DNA from: Aeromonas bestiarum
GTDB lineage: Bacteria; Pseudomonadota; Gammaproteobacteria; Enterobacterales; Aeromonadaceae
Direction: 5' to 3'
Assembly: GCF_000819745.1 (NCBI RefSeq)
Contig: NZ_CDDA01000006.1
Location: forward strand, 76,436 to 140,435
Length of the DNA stretch: 64,000 bases
In this document: piece after piece, positions 1 through 8,876 of the stretch
Layout of the letters: every line of letters starts with the position of its first letter
How positions within the stretch are numbered: position 1 is the first letter of the stretch
Made by a program: the position numbers and the translations under genes
Notes under the pieces: model-generated
What the model was told of the DNA's origin: nothing
The model's input: the letters and a program-made list of their open reading frames with translations, nothing else
Database searches by the model: none

Positions 1-1
1 C

Positions 2-1012
2 AACGCCATCATAGCGGCCGGCTCCCGCCCGGTGAAACTGCCCTTCATCCCCCATGATGACCCGCGTGTATGGGATTCAACCGATGCGCTGGAGCTGACT
101 TCCGTACCGGGCAAGCTGCTGGTGATCGGTGGTGGCATCATAGGTCTGGAGATGGGTACAGTGTACTCCTCCCTGGGTTCCGAGATCGACGTGGTGGAAT
201 TTGCCGACCAGCTGGTACCGGCTGCCGACAAAGACATCGTCAAGATCTACACCAAGCGCGTTGCCAAGAAATTCAACATCATGCTGGAGACCAAGGTCAC
301 CGCAGTTGAAGCCCGTGCAGACGGCCTGTACGTCTCCTACGAAGGCAAGCACGCCCCGGCCGAGCCGGTACGTTACGACAACGTGCTGGTGGCGGTAGGC
401 CGTGTGCCGAACGGCAAGCTGATGGATGCCGAGAAGGCCGGCGTTGCCGTGACCGAGCGCGGTTTCATCGAGGTGGACAAGCAGCTGCGTACCAACGTGG
501 CTCACATCCATGCCATCGGTGACATAGTCGGTCAGCCTATGCTGGCCCACAAGGGTGTTCACGAAGGCCACGTCGCGGCCGAAGTCATCGCCGGCAAGAA
601 GCACTACTTCGACCCGAAAGTGATCCCGTCCATCGCCTACACCGAGCCGGAGATGGCCTGGGTTGGTCTGACCGAGAAGGAAGCCAAGCAACAAGGGCTG
701 AACTTCGAAGTCGCCACCTTCCCGTGGGCGGCTTCCGGCCGTGCCATCGCCTCCGATTGCTCCGACGGCATGACCAAGCTGATCTTCGACAAGGAGAGCG
801 GCCGCGTCATCGGTGGTGCCATCGTGGGTACCAATGGCGGTGAACTGCTGGGTGAAATCGGTCTTGCCATCGAAATGGGTGCCGACGCCGAAGATATCGC
901 GCTGACCATACACGCTCACCCGACTCTGCACGAGTCCGTGGGTCTGGCCGCCGAAGTGTTCGAAGGCTCCATCACCGACCTGCCGAACGCCAAGGCCAAG
1001 AAGAAGAAATAA
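2..1012 (+). CDS. lpdA: Dihydrolipoamide dehydrogenase, 3' part (start lies before the window)
   Basis: This is the E3 flavoprotein shared by the pyruvate and 2-oxoglutarate dehydrogenase complexes; it reoxidises dihydrolipoamide and reduces NAD+. The reading frame is open from base 2 and starts mid-protein at NAIIAAGSRP, so the FAD-binding N-terminus with the redox-active cysteine pair lies upstream. Visible are the NAD-binding GGGIIGLEMG segment, the second FAD segment ending in AIGDIVGQPMLAHKG, and the dimer-interface HAHPTLHESVGLAAE stretch with the catalytic His and Glu. It ends in a lysine-rich tail as in enterobacterial Lpd. An intrinsic terminator follows. The gene order lpdA then acnB matches Escherichia coli, although here several genes lie between them. 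Confidence 0.98.
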   Translation, partial: NAIIAAGSRPVKLPFIPHDDPRVWDSTDALELTSVPGKLLVIGGGIIGLEMGTVYSSLGSEIDVVEFADQLVPAADKDIVKIYTKRVAKKFNIMLETKVTAVEARADGLYVSYEGKHAPAEPVRYDNVLVAVGRVPNGKLMDAEKAGVAVTERGFIEVDKQLRTNVAHIHAIGDIVGQPMLAHKGVHEGHVAAEVIAGKKHYFDPKVIPSIAYTEPEMAWVGLTEKEAKQQGLNFEVATFPWAASGRAIASDCSDGMTKLIFDKESGRVIGGAIVGTNGGELLGEIGLAIEMGADAEDIALTIHAHPTLHESVGLAAEVFEGSITDLPNAKAKKKK

Positions 1013-1040
1013 TCCTCTTCTCGCAGCCGACATTGAAAAA

Positions 1041-1064
1041 GCCGCTCTCGGGAGCGGCTTTTTT
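1041..1064 (+). terminator. Intrinsic terminator after lpdA
   Basis: A 7-bp GC stem (GCCGCTC / GAGCGGC) with loop TCGG is followed by six T residues. It begins 28 bases after the lpdA stop codon. Confidence 0.93.
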
Positions 1065-1130
1065 GTTTTCGGGTGAATAAGGAGATTTGTTCGGGGCTGA
1101 TTGCTATGCTGAGGGCTGTTACTTCACGCG

Positions 1131-2099
1131 ATGGATCCTGCGATGCAAACACCGGCCACTCCTGACAACGAACGCCTGCGCCTCGATGCGCTGCGCCGTA
1201 TGACCATTCTGGATACCTCGGCCGAGGAAAGATTCGACCGGATCACCCGCATGGCCCGCAACATGTTCGATGTGCCCATCTCGTTGGTGTCGCTGGTGGA
1301 TGAGGATCGGCAGTGGTTCAAATCCTGCTGTGGTTTGCCCGTGCTGGAGACGCCGCGGGACATCTCCTTCTGCGGTCATGCCATTCTTGGTGATGGCCTC
1401 TTCGTGGTGGAAGATGCGACCCGGGATCTGCGCTTCGCCGACAATCCGCTGGTATCCGGGGATCCCCATATACGTTTCTATGCGGGCAGCCCGCTGCAGA
1501 TTGCGGAGGGGTACAAGCTGGGGACCCTGTGCATCATAGATCGCAAGCCGCGCTTGCTGGATGAGCGTCAGCGGGACTTGCTGACGGATCTGGCCGGCAT
1601 GGTGGAACGCGAACTGGCGGCGATCCAGCTGGCCACCATGGATGAGCTGACCGGCATCACCAACCGGCGCGGTTTCATGCTGCTGGCACACAAGTGTCTG
1701 CAACTCGCCCATCGTCAGGGGCGAGCTGCAACTTTGTTGTTTCTCGATCTCAACCGGTTCAAGGAGATCAACGACCGGCTGGGGCACGACGTCGGTGACG
1801 ATGCCCTGCGACAAATGGCGTGCCTGATGTGTGGCGTCTTTCGGGATGCCGACATCTTTGCCCGACTGGGCGGGGATGAGTTTGCGGTATTGTTGCCGGG
1901 CACTGGGCCGGCAGAGGTGCCACGGGTGCTGACACGGCTCGATGAGGCCCTGGCCGGGTTCAATCGGGAGAGCGGCAAACCCTATCGGCTGAGCTGCTCG
2001 GTCGGTGTGGGGCACTATGATGCGCTCTCGCCACCTGCGCTGGATCTGCTGCTGCAACAGGCGGACAAGCAGATGTACGATTGCAAAAAAGGGCGCTAG
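1131..2099 (+). CDS. GAF-domain diguanylate cyclase
   Basis: A 322-residue cytoplasmic protein predicted to make cyclic di-GMP from two GTP. Residues about 20-160 form a GAF sensor domain with the CCGLPVLETPRDISFCGHAI signature. Residues about 168-320 form the GGDEF domain. The catalytic loop is intact (GGDEF at 247-251), and an RxxD motif (RDAD, 238-241) lies five residues before it, the normal place for the product-inhibition site, so feedback inhibition is likely. There is no membrane segment and no EAL domain. An alternative in-frame ATG lies at 1143. The gene is single, between two terminators, and its stop codon is inside the downstream terminator stem. The GAF ligand cannot be predicted. 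Confidence 0.93.
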   Translation: MDPAMQTPATPDNERLRLDALRRMTILDTSAEERFDRITRMARNMFDVPISLVSLVDEDRQWFKSCCGLPVLETPRDISFCGHAILGDGLFVVEDATRDLRFADNPLVSGDPHIRFYAGSPLQIAEGYKLGTLCIIDRKPRLLDERQRDLLTDLAGMVERELAAIQLATMDELTGITNRRGFMLLAHKCLQLAHRQGRAATLLFLDLNRFKEINDRLGHDVGDDALRQMACLMCGVFRDADIFARLGGDEFAVLLPGTGPAEVPRVLTRLDEALAGFNRESGKPYRLSCSVGVGHYDALSPPALDLLLQQADKQMYDCKKGR

Positions 2100-2113
2100 C
2101 AGCGCCCTTTTTT
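2085..2113. terminator. Bidirectional terminator containing both stop codons
   Basis: The stem GGGCGCT / AGCGCCC (2091-2097 / 2101-2107) is flanked by six A residues on the left and six T residues on the right, so it can end transcripts from both sides. The stop codons of the diguanylate cyclase (TAG, 2097-2099) and of the convergent lipoprotein gene (TAG on the minus strand, 2098-2096) share the CTAG at the top of the hairpin. Confidence 0.9.
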
Positions 2114-2278
2114 GGCTTGTCCCGGCGGACAGAAGGTGCCATACCCTCCGCGATCGCCATCACTGACCCGGATCCGGGTGTCGTCCACACTGACATCGGC
2201 CCCGTGCACTCGCACAGGCCCGCTGCTGCAGGCGCAGAGCAGACTCCCCAGCAACATAGTCACAACCAGCTTGCCCAT
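2096..2278 (-). CDS. Small lipoprotein, function unknown
   Basis: A 60-residue protein with a short type II signal peptide (MGKLVVTMLLGSLLCAC). The lipobox is LCAC, with the acylated cysteine at residue 16. The mature part is about 45 residues, polar, and ends in FCPPGQAKKGRC with two cysteines. The start was chosen at 2278 because AGGAGG lies four bases upstream; a longer open frame to 2353 would bury the signal peptide. I do not recognise the family. It is convergent with the diguanylate cyclase gene, the two stop codons overlapping. It is probably an envelope lipoprotein; a regulatory role beside the cyclase is possible but not shown. Confidence 0.72.
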   Translation of the reverse strand: MGKLVVTMLLGSLLCACSSGPVRVHGADVSVDDTRIRVSDGDRGGYGTFCPPGQAKKGRC

Positions 2279-2370
2279 AATGCCTCCTGTTATTTCCCTG
2301 ATTATGGGGTATTTCCAGGCCGGGGCGGAGGCGAGTTTGCGAGTATGCGTCATAGCTTGCCGCTGATATT

Positions 2371-2396
2371 ACAGGGAGCGCAATTGCGCTCCCTGT
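2371..2396 (-). terminator. Palindromic terminator downstream of chemoreceptor gene
   Basis: A perfect 26-bp palindrome (ACAGGGAGCGCAA and its complement) lies just past the chemoreceptor stop. The strand-specific T tract is weak, so termination may be partial. Confidence 0.65.
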
Positions 2397-2421
2397 GTTG
2401 GGGATAAGGGGCTGGAAAGGG

Positions 2422-4068
2422 TTACAGACGGAAATGGCCGACCAGCTTGTCGAGCTCGCCGGAGAGCTGTTGCAGGCCGCGACTGGCGTCGGTCAGCTGG
2501 TGGGCTATGTCGGCGGTTTCCATGGTGAGCTGGTTGATGTCCTCCACGTTGCGATTGAGCTCGCCCACCACGCTGGACTGCTCCTCGGTGGCGGTGGCGA
2601 CCTGGATGTTCATGTCGTTGATTTGGGTGATGTAGGCGGTGATCTGGCCGAGCGCCCCGTTGGCCTCATCGGCCTGGGTCACCACCGCCAGACTCTGGCT
2701 GCGGCCCTGGGTCATGGCGCTGACCGCGCGGGCGCTCTGCTCCTGCAACCGATGGATCATGCCCTGGATCTCGGCGGTGGAGGCAGCGGAGCGGTTGGCG
2801 AGGTTGCGTACCTCGTCGGCCACCACGGCGAAGCCGCGGCCCTGTTCACCGGCGCGGGCCGCCTCGATGGCGGCGTTGAGCGCCAGCAGGTTGGTCTGCT
2901 CCGAGATACTGCGGATGGTCTCCAGAATGCTGCCAATGGAGTCGGTCTGGGTGGCCAGCGACTCTATCACCCCGGCTACCTGCGCGATCTCGTCGGAGAG
3001 ACCGACTATGCCGTGGCGGGCCTGAGCCACCACGCCGGCGCCCGTTTCGGCCTGATCGTTGGCCTGCCTGGCTACTTCGGCCGCCTGCGAGGCATTGCCG
3101 GCAATCTCGCTCACCGTTGCCCCCATCTCGTGGATGGCGGTGGCCACCTGCACGGTACGATCGCGCTGGGCGGTGCAGTTTTGCTGGGTTAGCTGGGCCT
3201 TGTTGGCGACCTCGTCGGCGGTGGCCGCCAGCTGGTGGGAGTTGCGGGCCACCTGCTCGATGGCGCTGTGGATCTTGCCGACGAAGTGATTGAAGCTCAC
3301 GGTGATCTCCGCCAACTCGTCGTTGCCGCTCAGCTGGGCGCGGGAGTCCAGTGCCAGATGCTCGGCGGCATAGCCTATGTATTGCTGCAGGAAGCCGACC
3401 CGGCGCTTGAGGTTCATCAGAATGAGTATCGAGACCAGCAGCGAGATGAGGATGGCGCCACTGATGATGGTGATCATCTGCATCCGCCCGCTGGCATAGC
3501 TCTGCTCACCCAGCTGGTGGCGCTGCTGGGCCTGCTGGATCAGGCCGTCGAGCAGGGTGTTGGCATCCTTGCGCATGGTGCCATAGGTGACTGTGTAGCG
3601 ATCCCGATAGATGCCCCTTGCCGCTTCCATGTCCCCCTGCTCCAGCGCCTGCAGCATGGGAGCCAGCTCGTTGCTCGCCATACCCTCGAACTGGCTCAGC
3701 AGTTGCTGTGCATTGGCCCTGGCCGCCGGATCCGTCTGGGCGGTGACCGCCTGCTGCATGGCCTGGCGCATCTCGGGTATGTCCTCCTCCCGGCTCTCCT
3801 TGACCCGGGTGATCACCCCTTTCGCATCCTTGAGGGAGGTATCCTGCAACAGCATCATGTCGATGCCGACCCGCATGCGGGGAATGCGCGACACCACCTC
3901 CGCCATGGCGCGCATGGGAGTGGCCGTGTTCTGGTAAAGCTCGGTGGATTGTTGCTGGATGGTGCCCATGCTCTTGAGGCTGGCACCGCCCACCAGCAGC
4001 AGGGCGAGGCAGGGGACTGTGACAGCCAGGATCAGCTGCAATTTGAGCGTCAGTTTACCTTCTAGCAA
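2422..4068 (-). CDS. Methyl-accepting chemotaxis protein (four-helix-bundle type sensor)
   Basis: A 548-residue transmembrane chemoreceptor. The first membrane helix is at about 10-30, a periplasmic helical sensor region of about 150 residues follows (spacing and composition fit the 4HB_MCP class), and the second helix is at about 197-220. The cytoplasmic part has a HAMP-like linker and a long coiled coil. The invariant hairpin tip begins at residue 390 ([20 protein letters not shown], then [15 protein letters not shown]). It signals to CheA/CheW. There is no C-terminal NWETF-type tether pentapeptide; the protein ends in HFRL. The next receptor upstream has an almost identical signalling domain but a different sensor, pointing to duplication with sensor exchange. 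The ligand is unknown. Confidence 0.95.
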   Translation of the reverse strand: MLEGKLTLKLQLILAVTVPCLALLLVGGASLKSMGTIQQQSTELYQNTATPMRAMAEVVSRIPRMRVGIDMMLLQDTSLKDAKGVITRVKESREEDIPEMRQAMQQAVTAQTDPAARANAQQLLSQFEGMASNELAPMLQALEQGDMEAARGIYRDRYTVTYGTMRKDANTLLDGLIQQAQQRHQLGEQSYASGRMQMITIISGAILISLLVSILILMNLKRRVGFLQQYIGYAAEHLALDSRAQLSGNDELAEITVSFNHFVGKIHSAIEQVARNSHQLAATADEVANKAQLTQQNCTAQRDRTVQVATAIHEMGATVSEIAGNASQAAEVARQANDQAETGAGVVAQARHGIVGLSDEIAQVAGVIESLATQTDSIGSILETIRSISEQTNLLALNAAIEAARAGEQGRGFAVVADEVRNLANRSAASTAEIQGMIHRLQEQSARAVSAMTQGRSQSLAVVTQADEANGALGQITAYITQINDMNIQVATATEEQSSVVGELNRNVEDINQLTMETADIAHQLTDASRGLQQLSGELDKLVGHFRL

Positions 4069-4181
4069 GGGAGTGCTCCTTCATGGCTGGCCATGATGTG
4101 GTCCAGATGGTTTGTTGCCAGTATAGATATGAATTGGCCGACTCCCTGGCAAAGGGCAGAACGGCAGAGCGGATAGCGAAA

Positions 4182-4201
4182 GGGAGCGCCATGGCGCTCC
4201 C
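4182..4201 (-). terminator. Intrinsic terminator between the two chemoreceptor genes
   Basis: A nine-base-pair stem (GGGAGCGCC / GGCGCTCCC) with a two-base loop, followed on the minus strand by TTTCGC. It separates the upstream receptor transcript from the downstream receptor gene, so the two are probably separate units. Confidence 0.75.
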
Positions 4202-4228
4202 TTGTTGATCACTGGCTGCCGATGCCGG

Positions 4229-6139
4229 TCAGAGCCGGAAGTTGCCGACCAGCTTGTCGAGCTCGCCGGAGAGCTGTTGCAGGCTGCGGCTGGACTCGGT
4301 CAGCTGGTGGGCTATGTCGGCCGTCTCCATGGTGAGCTGGTTGATGTCCTCCACGTTGCGGTTGATCTCGCCAACCACGCTGGATTGCTCCTCGGTGGCG
4401 GTGGCGACCTGGATGTTCATGTCGCTGATCTGGGTGATGTGGGCCGTGATATGGCCGAGGGCGGCATTGGCCTCGTCAGCCTGAGCCACCACTTCCAGAC
4501 TCTGGCTGCGGCCCTGGGCCATGGCGCTGACGGCGCGGGCGCTCTGCTCTTGCAAGCGGTTGATCATGCCCTGGATCTCGGCGGTGGAGGCGGCGGATCG
4601 GCTGGCCAGGTTGCGCACCTCGTCGGCCACCACGGCGAAGCCACGGCCCTGTTCACCGGCGCGGGCGGCCTCGATGGCGGCGTTCAGTGCCAGCAGGTTG
4701 GTTTGTTCCGAGATGCTGCGAATGGTGTCGAGTATGCTGCCGATGGAGTCGGTCTGGCTGGCCAGCGACTCGATGACGCCCGCCACCTGCTCTATTTCGC
4801 CGGAGAGCCCAACTATGCCGTGGCGGGCCTGGGCTACCACCAGGGCGCCGGCATCGGCCTGATCGTTGGCCTGCCTGGCCACGTCGGCCGCCAGCGAGGC
4901 GTTGCCGGCTATCTCGCCGACTGTGGCCCCCATCTCGTGGATGGCGGTCGCCACCTGCACTGTGCGGTCGCGCTGGGCGGTACAGTTGTGCTGGGTCAGC
5001 TGCGCCTTGCTGGCCACCTCGTTGGCGGTGGCGGCCAGCTGGCGAGAGTTGCTGGCCACCTGCTCGATGGAGGCGTGGATCTTGGCGACGAAGTTGTTGA
5101 AACCGGTGGCGACCTGGGTCAGTTCATCGCGACCTTCCACCTTGAGACGTTGGGTCAGATCCCCGTCGCCACTGCCCAGTTCACGGAACAGGCGGGCCAG
5201 TTCGTTGAGCGGGCGGCTGACCGAGCCGGCCAGCAGCATGCCGAGCAGCCCCATGCCGGCGGCGATGGCCAGACTGACCAGCAGTATGTGCAGCCGCGCC
5301 TTGTCCAGCTCGGCATAGATCTCGGCTTCCGGCACCTGGGCCACCAGATACCAGTCGAGCAGGGGTATGTAGCTGGTGGCCAGCACCACGGCCTGGCCGT
5401 CGACCTCGGCATGGGTGGCGGCGAACGCCTGCTTGCTCAGCAGATTGGTACTGCCGCCGCTGGCCAGCTGGGCCAGGTTGTCCCGGTCGATGCGGGCGGC
5501 ATCCGGGTGCAGCTTCACCTTGCCGCTGCCATCCGTCATGAACACGAAGCCGCTGTCACCGATGCGGAAGTTGGCGAGCATGCTGACCATGCTGTCGAGG
5601 GACTTGGCGAGCCCCGCCAGCCCACGGCCGTTGAGCTGCTGGAAGTTGACGAACAGCTTCACCTCGCCGTTGGTCTCGCGGAAGATGCTGAGCATCAAGT
5701 CTTGCGGGCTCTTGGTATAGCCGTAGAACCAGGCGTCCTGCTCCGGGGTCAGGTTGCGCAGGAAGCCGTCCTGGTTGTAGTAGGCGGCACTCTGCCGGTC
5801 GGCGAAGGAGGCGGTGACCAGCCCGTACTGGGTCGTCATGTCCTTGAGCTGATCGATGAGGATGGACTCCTGCTCCTTGGGCATGCCGCGGGCGACCCAG
5901 TCCAGCACGAAGCGATCATTGGCCAGCTGCCTGGCGGCGCTCGCGACCGAGGTGAGATCCTTCTCGATCTCCTTGCCGATGCGCTGGGTCAGGTTGGGCA
6001 GCTCCTGCTCGAACATGCGGGTTTCGATCAGCTGCTGCGCCGAGCGCTGGCTGAAATAGCCCACCAGCAGGCAGGAGAGCACCACGGCCAGGGTGACTGT
6101 GGCCAGAATTTTCTGTTTGAGTGTCAGGCTTGCAAGCAT
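4229..6139 (-). CDS. Methyl-accepting chemotaxis protein (Cache-type sensor)
   Basis: A 636-residue chemoreceptor. Helix 1 is at about 10-30; a large periplasmic region of about 245 residues ([13 protein letters not shown]..., [16 protein letters not shown]..., [15 protein letters not shown]) has the features of a double Cache domain that binds small ligands. Helix 2 is at about 280-305, followed by HAMP ([24 protein letters not shown]). The conserved signalling tip begins at residue 478. Its last 250 residues are nearly the same as in the neighbouring receptor. A sigma-28-like promoter lies upstream (6180-6206), consistent with co-expression with flagellar genes. The ligand class (amino or organic acids are common for Cache domains) is a guess. 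Confidence 0.96.
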   Translation of the reverse strand: MLASLTLKQKILATVTLAVVLSCLLVGYFSQRSAQQLIETRMFEQELPNLTQRIGKEIEKDLTSVASAARQLANDRFVLDWVARGMPKEQESILIDQLKDMTTQYGLVTASFADRQSAAYYNQDGFLRNLTPEQDAWFYGYTKSPQDLMLSIFRETNGEVKLFVNFQQLNGRGLAGLAKSLDSMVSMLANFRIGDSGFVFMTDGSGKVKLHPDAARIDRDNLAQLASGGSTNLLSKQAFAATHAEVDGQAVVLATSYIPLLDWYLVAQVPEAEIYAELDKARLHILLVSLAIAAGMGLLGMLLAGSVSRPLNELARLFRELGSGDGDLTQRLKVEGRDELTQVATGFNNFVAKIHASIEQVASNSRQLAATANEVASKAQLTQHNCTAQRDRTVQVATAIHEMGATVGEIAGNASLAADVARQANDQADAGALVVAQARHGIVGLSGEIEQVAGVIESLASQTDSIGSILDTIRSISEQTNLLALNAAIEAARAGEQGRGFAVVADEVRNLASRSAASTAEIQGMINRLQEQSARAVSAMAQGRSQSLEVVAQADEANAALGHITAHITQISDMNIQVATATEEQSSVVGEINRNVEDINQLTMETADIAHQLTESSRSLQQLSGELDKLVGNFRL

Positions 6140-6179
6140 AGGAGTGACTCAGGAGTGTGGACACGGGATTGAGCCCATA

Positions 6180-6206
6180 TTAGCGGCAGCGCCGGGGTGC
6201 CCTTGA
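6180..6206 (-). promoter_or_regulatory. Candidate sigma-28 (FliA) promoter for the Cache chemoreceptor
   Basis: Read on the minus strand: TCAA, 15 bases, then GCCGCTAA. The flagellar sigma consensus is TAAA-N15-GCCGATAA, so 3 of 4 and 7 of 8 positions match with exact spacing. The site lies about 40 bases before the receptor start codon. Confidence 0.6.
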
Positions 6207-6389
6207 GAGGCTTGCCGGTTTTATTGGCAGATTGCGTTTGCGCTCACAGGGCGGTGCCGGATTGTTCAGCCTCATTGGTGGCTCGGCGAGTGCGTTATAT
6301 CGCTGTCGTGGCGGTTGCGGTTCCTTTTTCGCACCTTATAGTAGGCTTCATTGCTCACTTGGCTCGCACTGGATTCAATGGAAAATCAT

Positions 6390-8648
6390 ATGCGCATCTT
6401 TCGTCGGGGATGGACCCACCTGTTTCTGGTTTTGCTGGCTTGCCTGCCGTTCATGGCGGCGGCCCAGTCCGATCGGCCCAGGATTGCTCTGGTACTGAGT
6501 GGCGGCGGCGCCAAGGGGGCGGCCCATATCGGCATCCTCAAGGTGCTGGAGGAGAAGCGCATCCCGGTCGACATCATAGTGGGCACCAGCATGGGCTCCT
6601 ACGTGGCGGGCATGTACGCCATGGGGCTCAGCGCCGAGGAGGTGGAGCGCACCACGCTCGCCATCGACTGGAACAAGGGCTATCAGGACAAGGTCGGTCG
6701 TGACGAGCTCTCCCTGCGCAAGAAGCAGCAGAGCGAGAAGTACCAGCTGCGCACCGATATTGGCATCAACGGTGACTCGGTCCAGTTCCCGGATGGTTTC
6801 TTCCAGGGGCAGTCCATGGCCAGCCTGTTGCGCCACGCCACTTCCAACCTGCCTGCGCAGAAGAGCTTCGACGACCTGCCGATTCCCTATCGCGCCGTGG
6901 CGACCGACATGGAGACGGTGACCCCCTTCGTGCTGGATAGCGGCAGCCTCGCCAAGGCGATGCAGGCCTCCATGTCCATTCCCGGCGCCCTCAAGCCGGT
7001 GGAGTGGGAGGGGCATATCCTGGCCGACGGCGGCACAGTCAACAACATGCCGGTGGACGTGGCCAAGGCGATGGGGGCCGACGTGGTGATCGCGGTGGAT
7101 ATCAGCGCCAAGCTGCGTACCAGGGAATCCCTCAAGTCCGGCCTCGCCATGATAGATCAGCTCACCACCTACATGACCCAGGTCGGTACCGACAAGCAGA
7201 AGGCGCTGCTGGGGCCGAAAGACATACTGCTCACCCCTGAATTCGGCGGCATGGGCATAGCCGATTTTGCCCTGATGCCGGAAGGGATCAAGCGGGGGGA
7301 AACGGTGGCCAATCGCGCCTCTGCTCAGCTCGACGGGCTATCCCTCTCGCCCGCCGCCTACACCGCCTATCGCAATCAGAAGCTGAGCCGGCGCGCCGAG
7401 CGCAGCGGTCAGCCCGCCTACTACATCGACAAGGTGGAGATCCTCAACAAGTCACGCCTCTCCGACGAGACGGTGCGCGCCATGCTGAAGGTGCGACCGG
7501 ACAAGGTGCAGACCAACGAGAGCCTGGAGGCGGGCATTCGCCGTCTCTACGCGCTGGAGTCGTTCGATCGCATCACCTATGAGGTGGAGGAGCGTGAAGG
7601 CGAGAACGTGCTGGTAGTGGATGCCAGCGAGAAGAACTGGGGACCGGGCTACCTCAACTTCCAGTTCGGCTTCTCCGACGATTTCGAGAGCAGCTCCAAC
7701 TACAACGTCGGCATGTCCTACACCCTCACCAACGTCAATGACTGGGGGGCCGAGTGGCTGACCGAGGCGTCGCTCGGCACTGCCAAGCACCTCAAGACCG
7801 ACTTCTACACGCCGCTGGAGCCTTCCCAGACCTTCTACGGCGAGGCGAGTCTGGCCTATGACAAGACCCAGCGCCGCATCTTCACTCCCGAGGCGACGAG
7901 GACGGAGGATGGGGTGAGCTATATCGATTCCGAATACAGCTTCACCAGCGCCGACTTGGCAGTGGGCTGGAATCGCCAGCCCTGGAGCCGCCTCTCGCTG
8001 GGGCTGGAGGGAAAAGTGGGCGCCATCGACATTCGCAACGTGGCGGATGCCAAGGTGGATGCCTCCTCCTGGGGCCCTTATGTCCGCTTCGAGCACGACA
8101 CCCTGGACAGTCGCTACTTCCCCTATCAGGGGGTCTACTGGGACGTCAAGAGCGGCTACTCCCACGTCAAGATAGAGCCGACCGGCGAGCCGACGGAGAA
8201 CACCGAGGGGGTCAACTACCATCTGACGATGATCAAGCCCTGGTCCTGGGACAGGCACAGCCTGAACCTGATGCTGGAAGGGGGCGGCTCCACCTCGCAG
8301 GAAGAGTACCCGCTGTTCGTGCAGGATCTGGGTGGCTTGTTCCGGCTGTCCGGCTTCCAGCACTACCAGCTCAGCGGTCGCTACAGCCTGTTTGGCGGCC
8401 TGCGCTACATCTACCGGGTGGCGGACAACGACTTTGGCGCACTGCGGGCCCCGCTCTACCTGGGGGGCTCCCTGGAGCAGGGCGGGGTATGGGACAAGGG
8501 GGAGGACATCAACATGGAGAGCTCCTTCACCGCCGGCTCCGTCTATGTGGGGGTGGAGAGCTTCCTCGGCCCCATCTTCCTCGGTTACGGCATGGCGGAG
8601 GGGGGCAACAACATGTTCTATCTGCAATTGGGCACCACATTCGAATAA
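6390..8648 (+). CDS. Patatin-like phospholipase autotransporter (PlpD type, type Vd secretion)
   Basis: A 752-residue outer-membrane protein. The Sec signal peptide (residues 1-25, ending MAAAQ) precedes a patatin lipase domain (about 30-320) with the oxyanion loop GGGAKG (38-43), nucleophile Ser67 in GTSMG, and the dyad aspartate Asp213 in ADGGTVNNMPV. A POTRA-like region (about 353-430, YIDKVEILNKSRLSDETV...) and a C-terminal BamA/TpsB-like 16-strand barrel (about 435-752) follow. In Pseudomonas PlpD this arrangement secretes and releases a phospholipase A1. The start at 6390 gives the best signal peptide; an in-frame ATG at 6378 adds MENH. Neither has a strong ribosome binding site. The gene stands alone and diverges from the chemoreceptor. 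Confidence 0.94.
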   Translation: MRIFRRGWTHLFLVLLACLPFMAAAQSDRPRIALVLSGGGAKGAAHIGILKVLEEKRIPVDIIVGTSMGSYVAGMYAMGLSAEEVERTTLAIDWNKGYQDKVGRDELSLRKKQQSEKYQLRTDIGINGDSVQFPDGFFQGQSMASLLRHATSNLPAQKSFDDLPIPYRAVATDMETVTPFVLDSGSLAKAMQASMSIPGALKPVEWEGHILADGGTVNNMPVDVAKAMGADVVIAVDISAKLRTRESLKSGLAMIDQLTTYMTQVGTDKQKALLGPKDILLTPEFGGMGIADFALMPEGIKRGETVANRASAQLDGLSLSPAAYTAYRNQKLSRRAERSGQPAYYIDKVEILNKSRLSDETVRAMLKVRPDKVQTNESLEAGIRRLYALESFDRITYEVEEREGENVLVVDASEKNWGPGYLNFQFGFSDDFESSSNYNVGMSYTLTNVNDWGAEWLTEASLGTAKHLKTDFYTPLEPSQTFYGEASLAYDKTQRRIFTPEATRTEDGVSYIDSEYSFTSADLAVGWNRQPWSRLSLGLEGKVGAIDIRNVADAKVDASSWGPYVRFEHDTLDSRYFPYQGVYWDVKSGYSHVKIEPTGEPTENTEGVNYHLTMIKPWSWDRHSLNLMLEGGGSTSQEEYPLFVQDLGGLFRLSGFQHYQLSGRYSLFGGLRYIYRVADNDFGALRAPLYLGGSLEQGGVWDKGEDINMESSFTAGSVYVGVESFLGPIFLGYGMAEGGNNMFYLQLGTTFE

Positions 8649-8764
8649 CGGCCAAATGATGCCTTTTTGTTAACTTATTTCTGGTGCGTCTTTTATCTGC
8701 TGGCAAAACCTGAGCAAGTTTAAATGGTTATGTTGTTTTGATGAATATGTGTACAGGGTTTGGA

Positions 8765-8816
8765 TTTTAATTAGTCGTTAAAACTTATATAGTGGGGGGC
8801 ACCCTACGGGTGTCCC
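8765..8816 (+). promoter_or_regulatory. Candidate promoter and 5' leader hairpin of acnB
   Basis: The AT-rich stretch upstream of acnB contains TATAGT (8788-8793) with a weak TTTTAA 17 bases before it. Just downstream, GGGCACCC and GGGTG-TCCC (8797-8815) can form a leader hairpin around TAC. The remaining leader to the start codon (8877) is about 60 bases. Promoter assignment is tentative. Confidence 0.4.
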
Positions 8817-8876
8817 GCAAGGACGATCGCCGCGAGCGTGGGCGAACCCCAAAAAAAGACCAAAGAGGAATTAGTC

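Noticed and set aside
4202..6172. Long open frame on the plus strand across the Cache chemoreceptor
   Set aside because: It is antisense to a complete, well-recognised receptor; its translation is rich in His, Gly and Gln typical of reverse frames of GC-rich genes.
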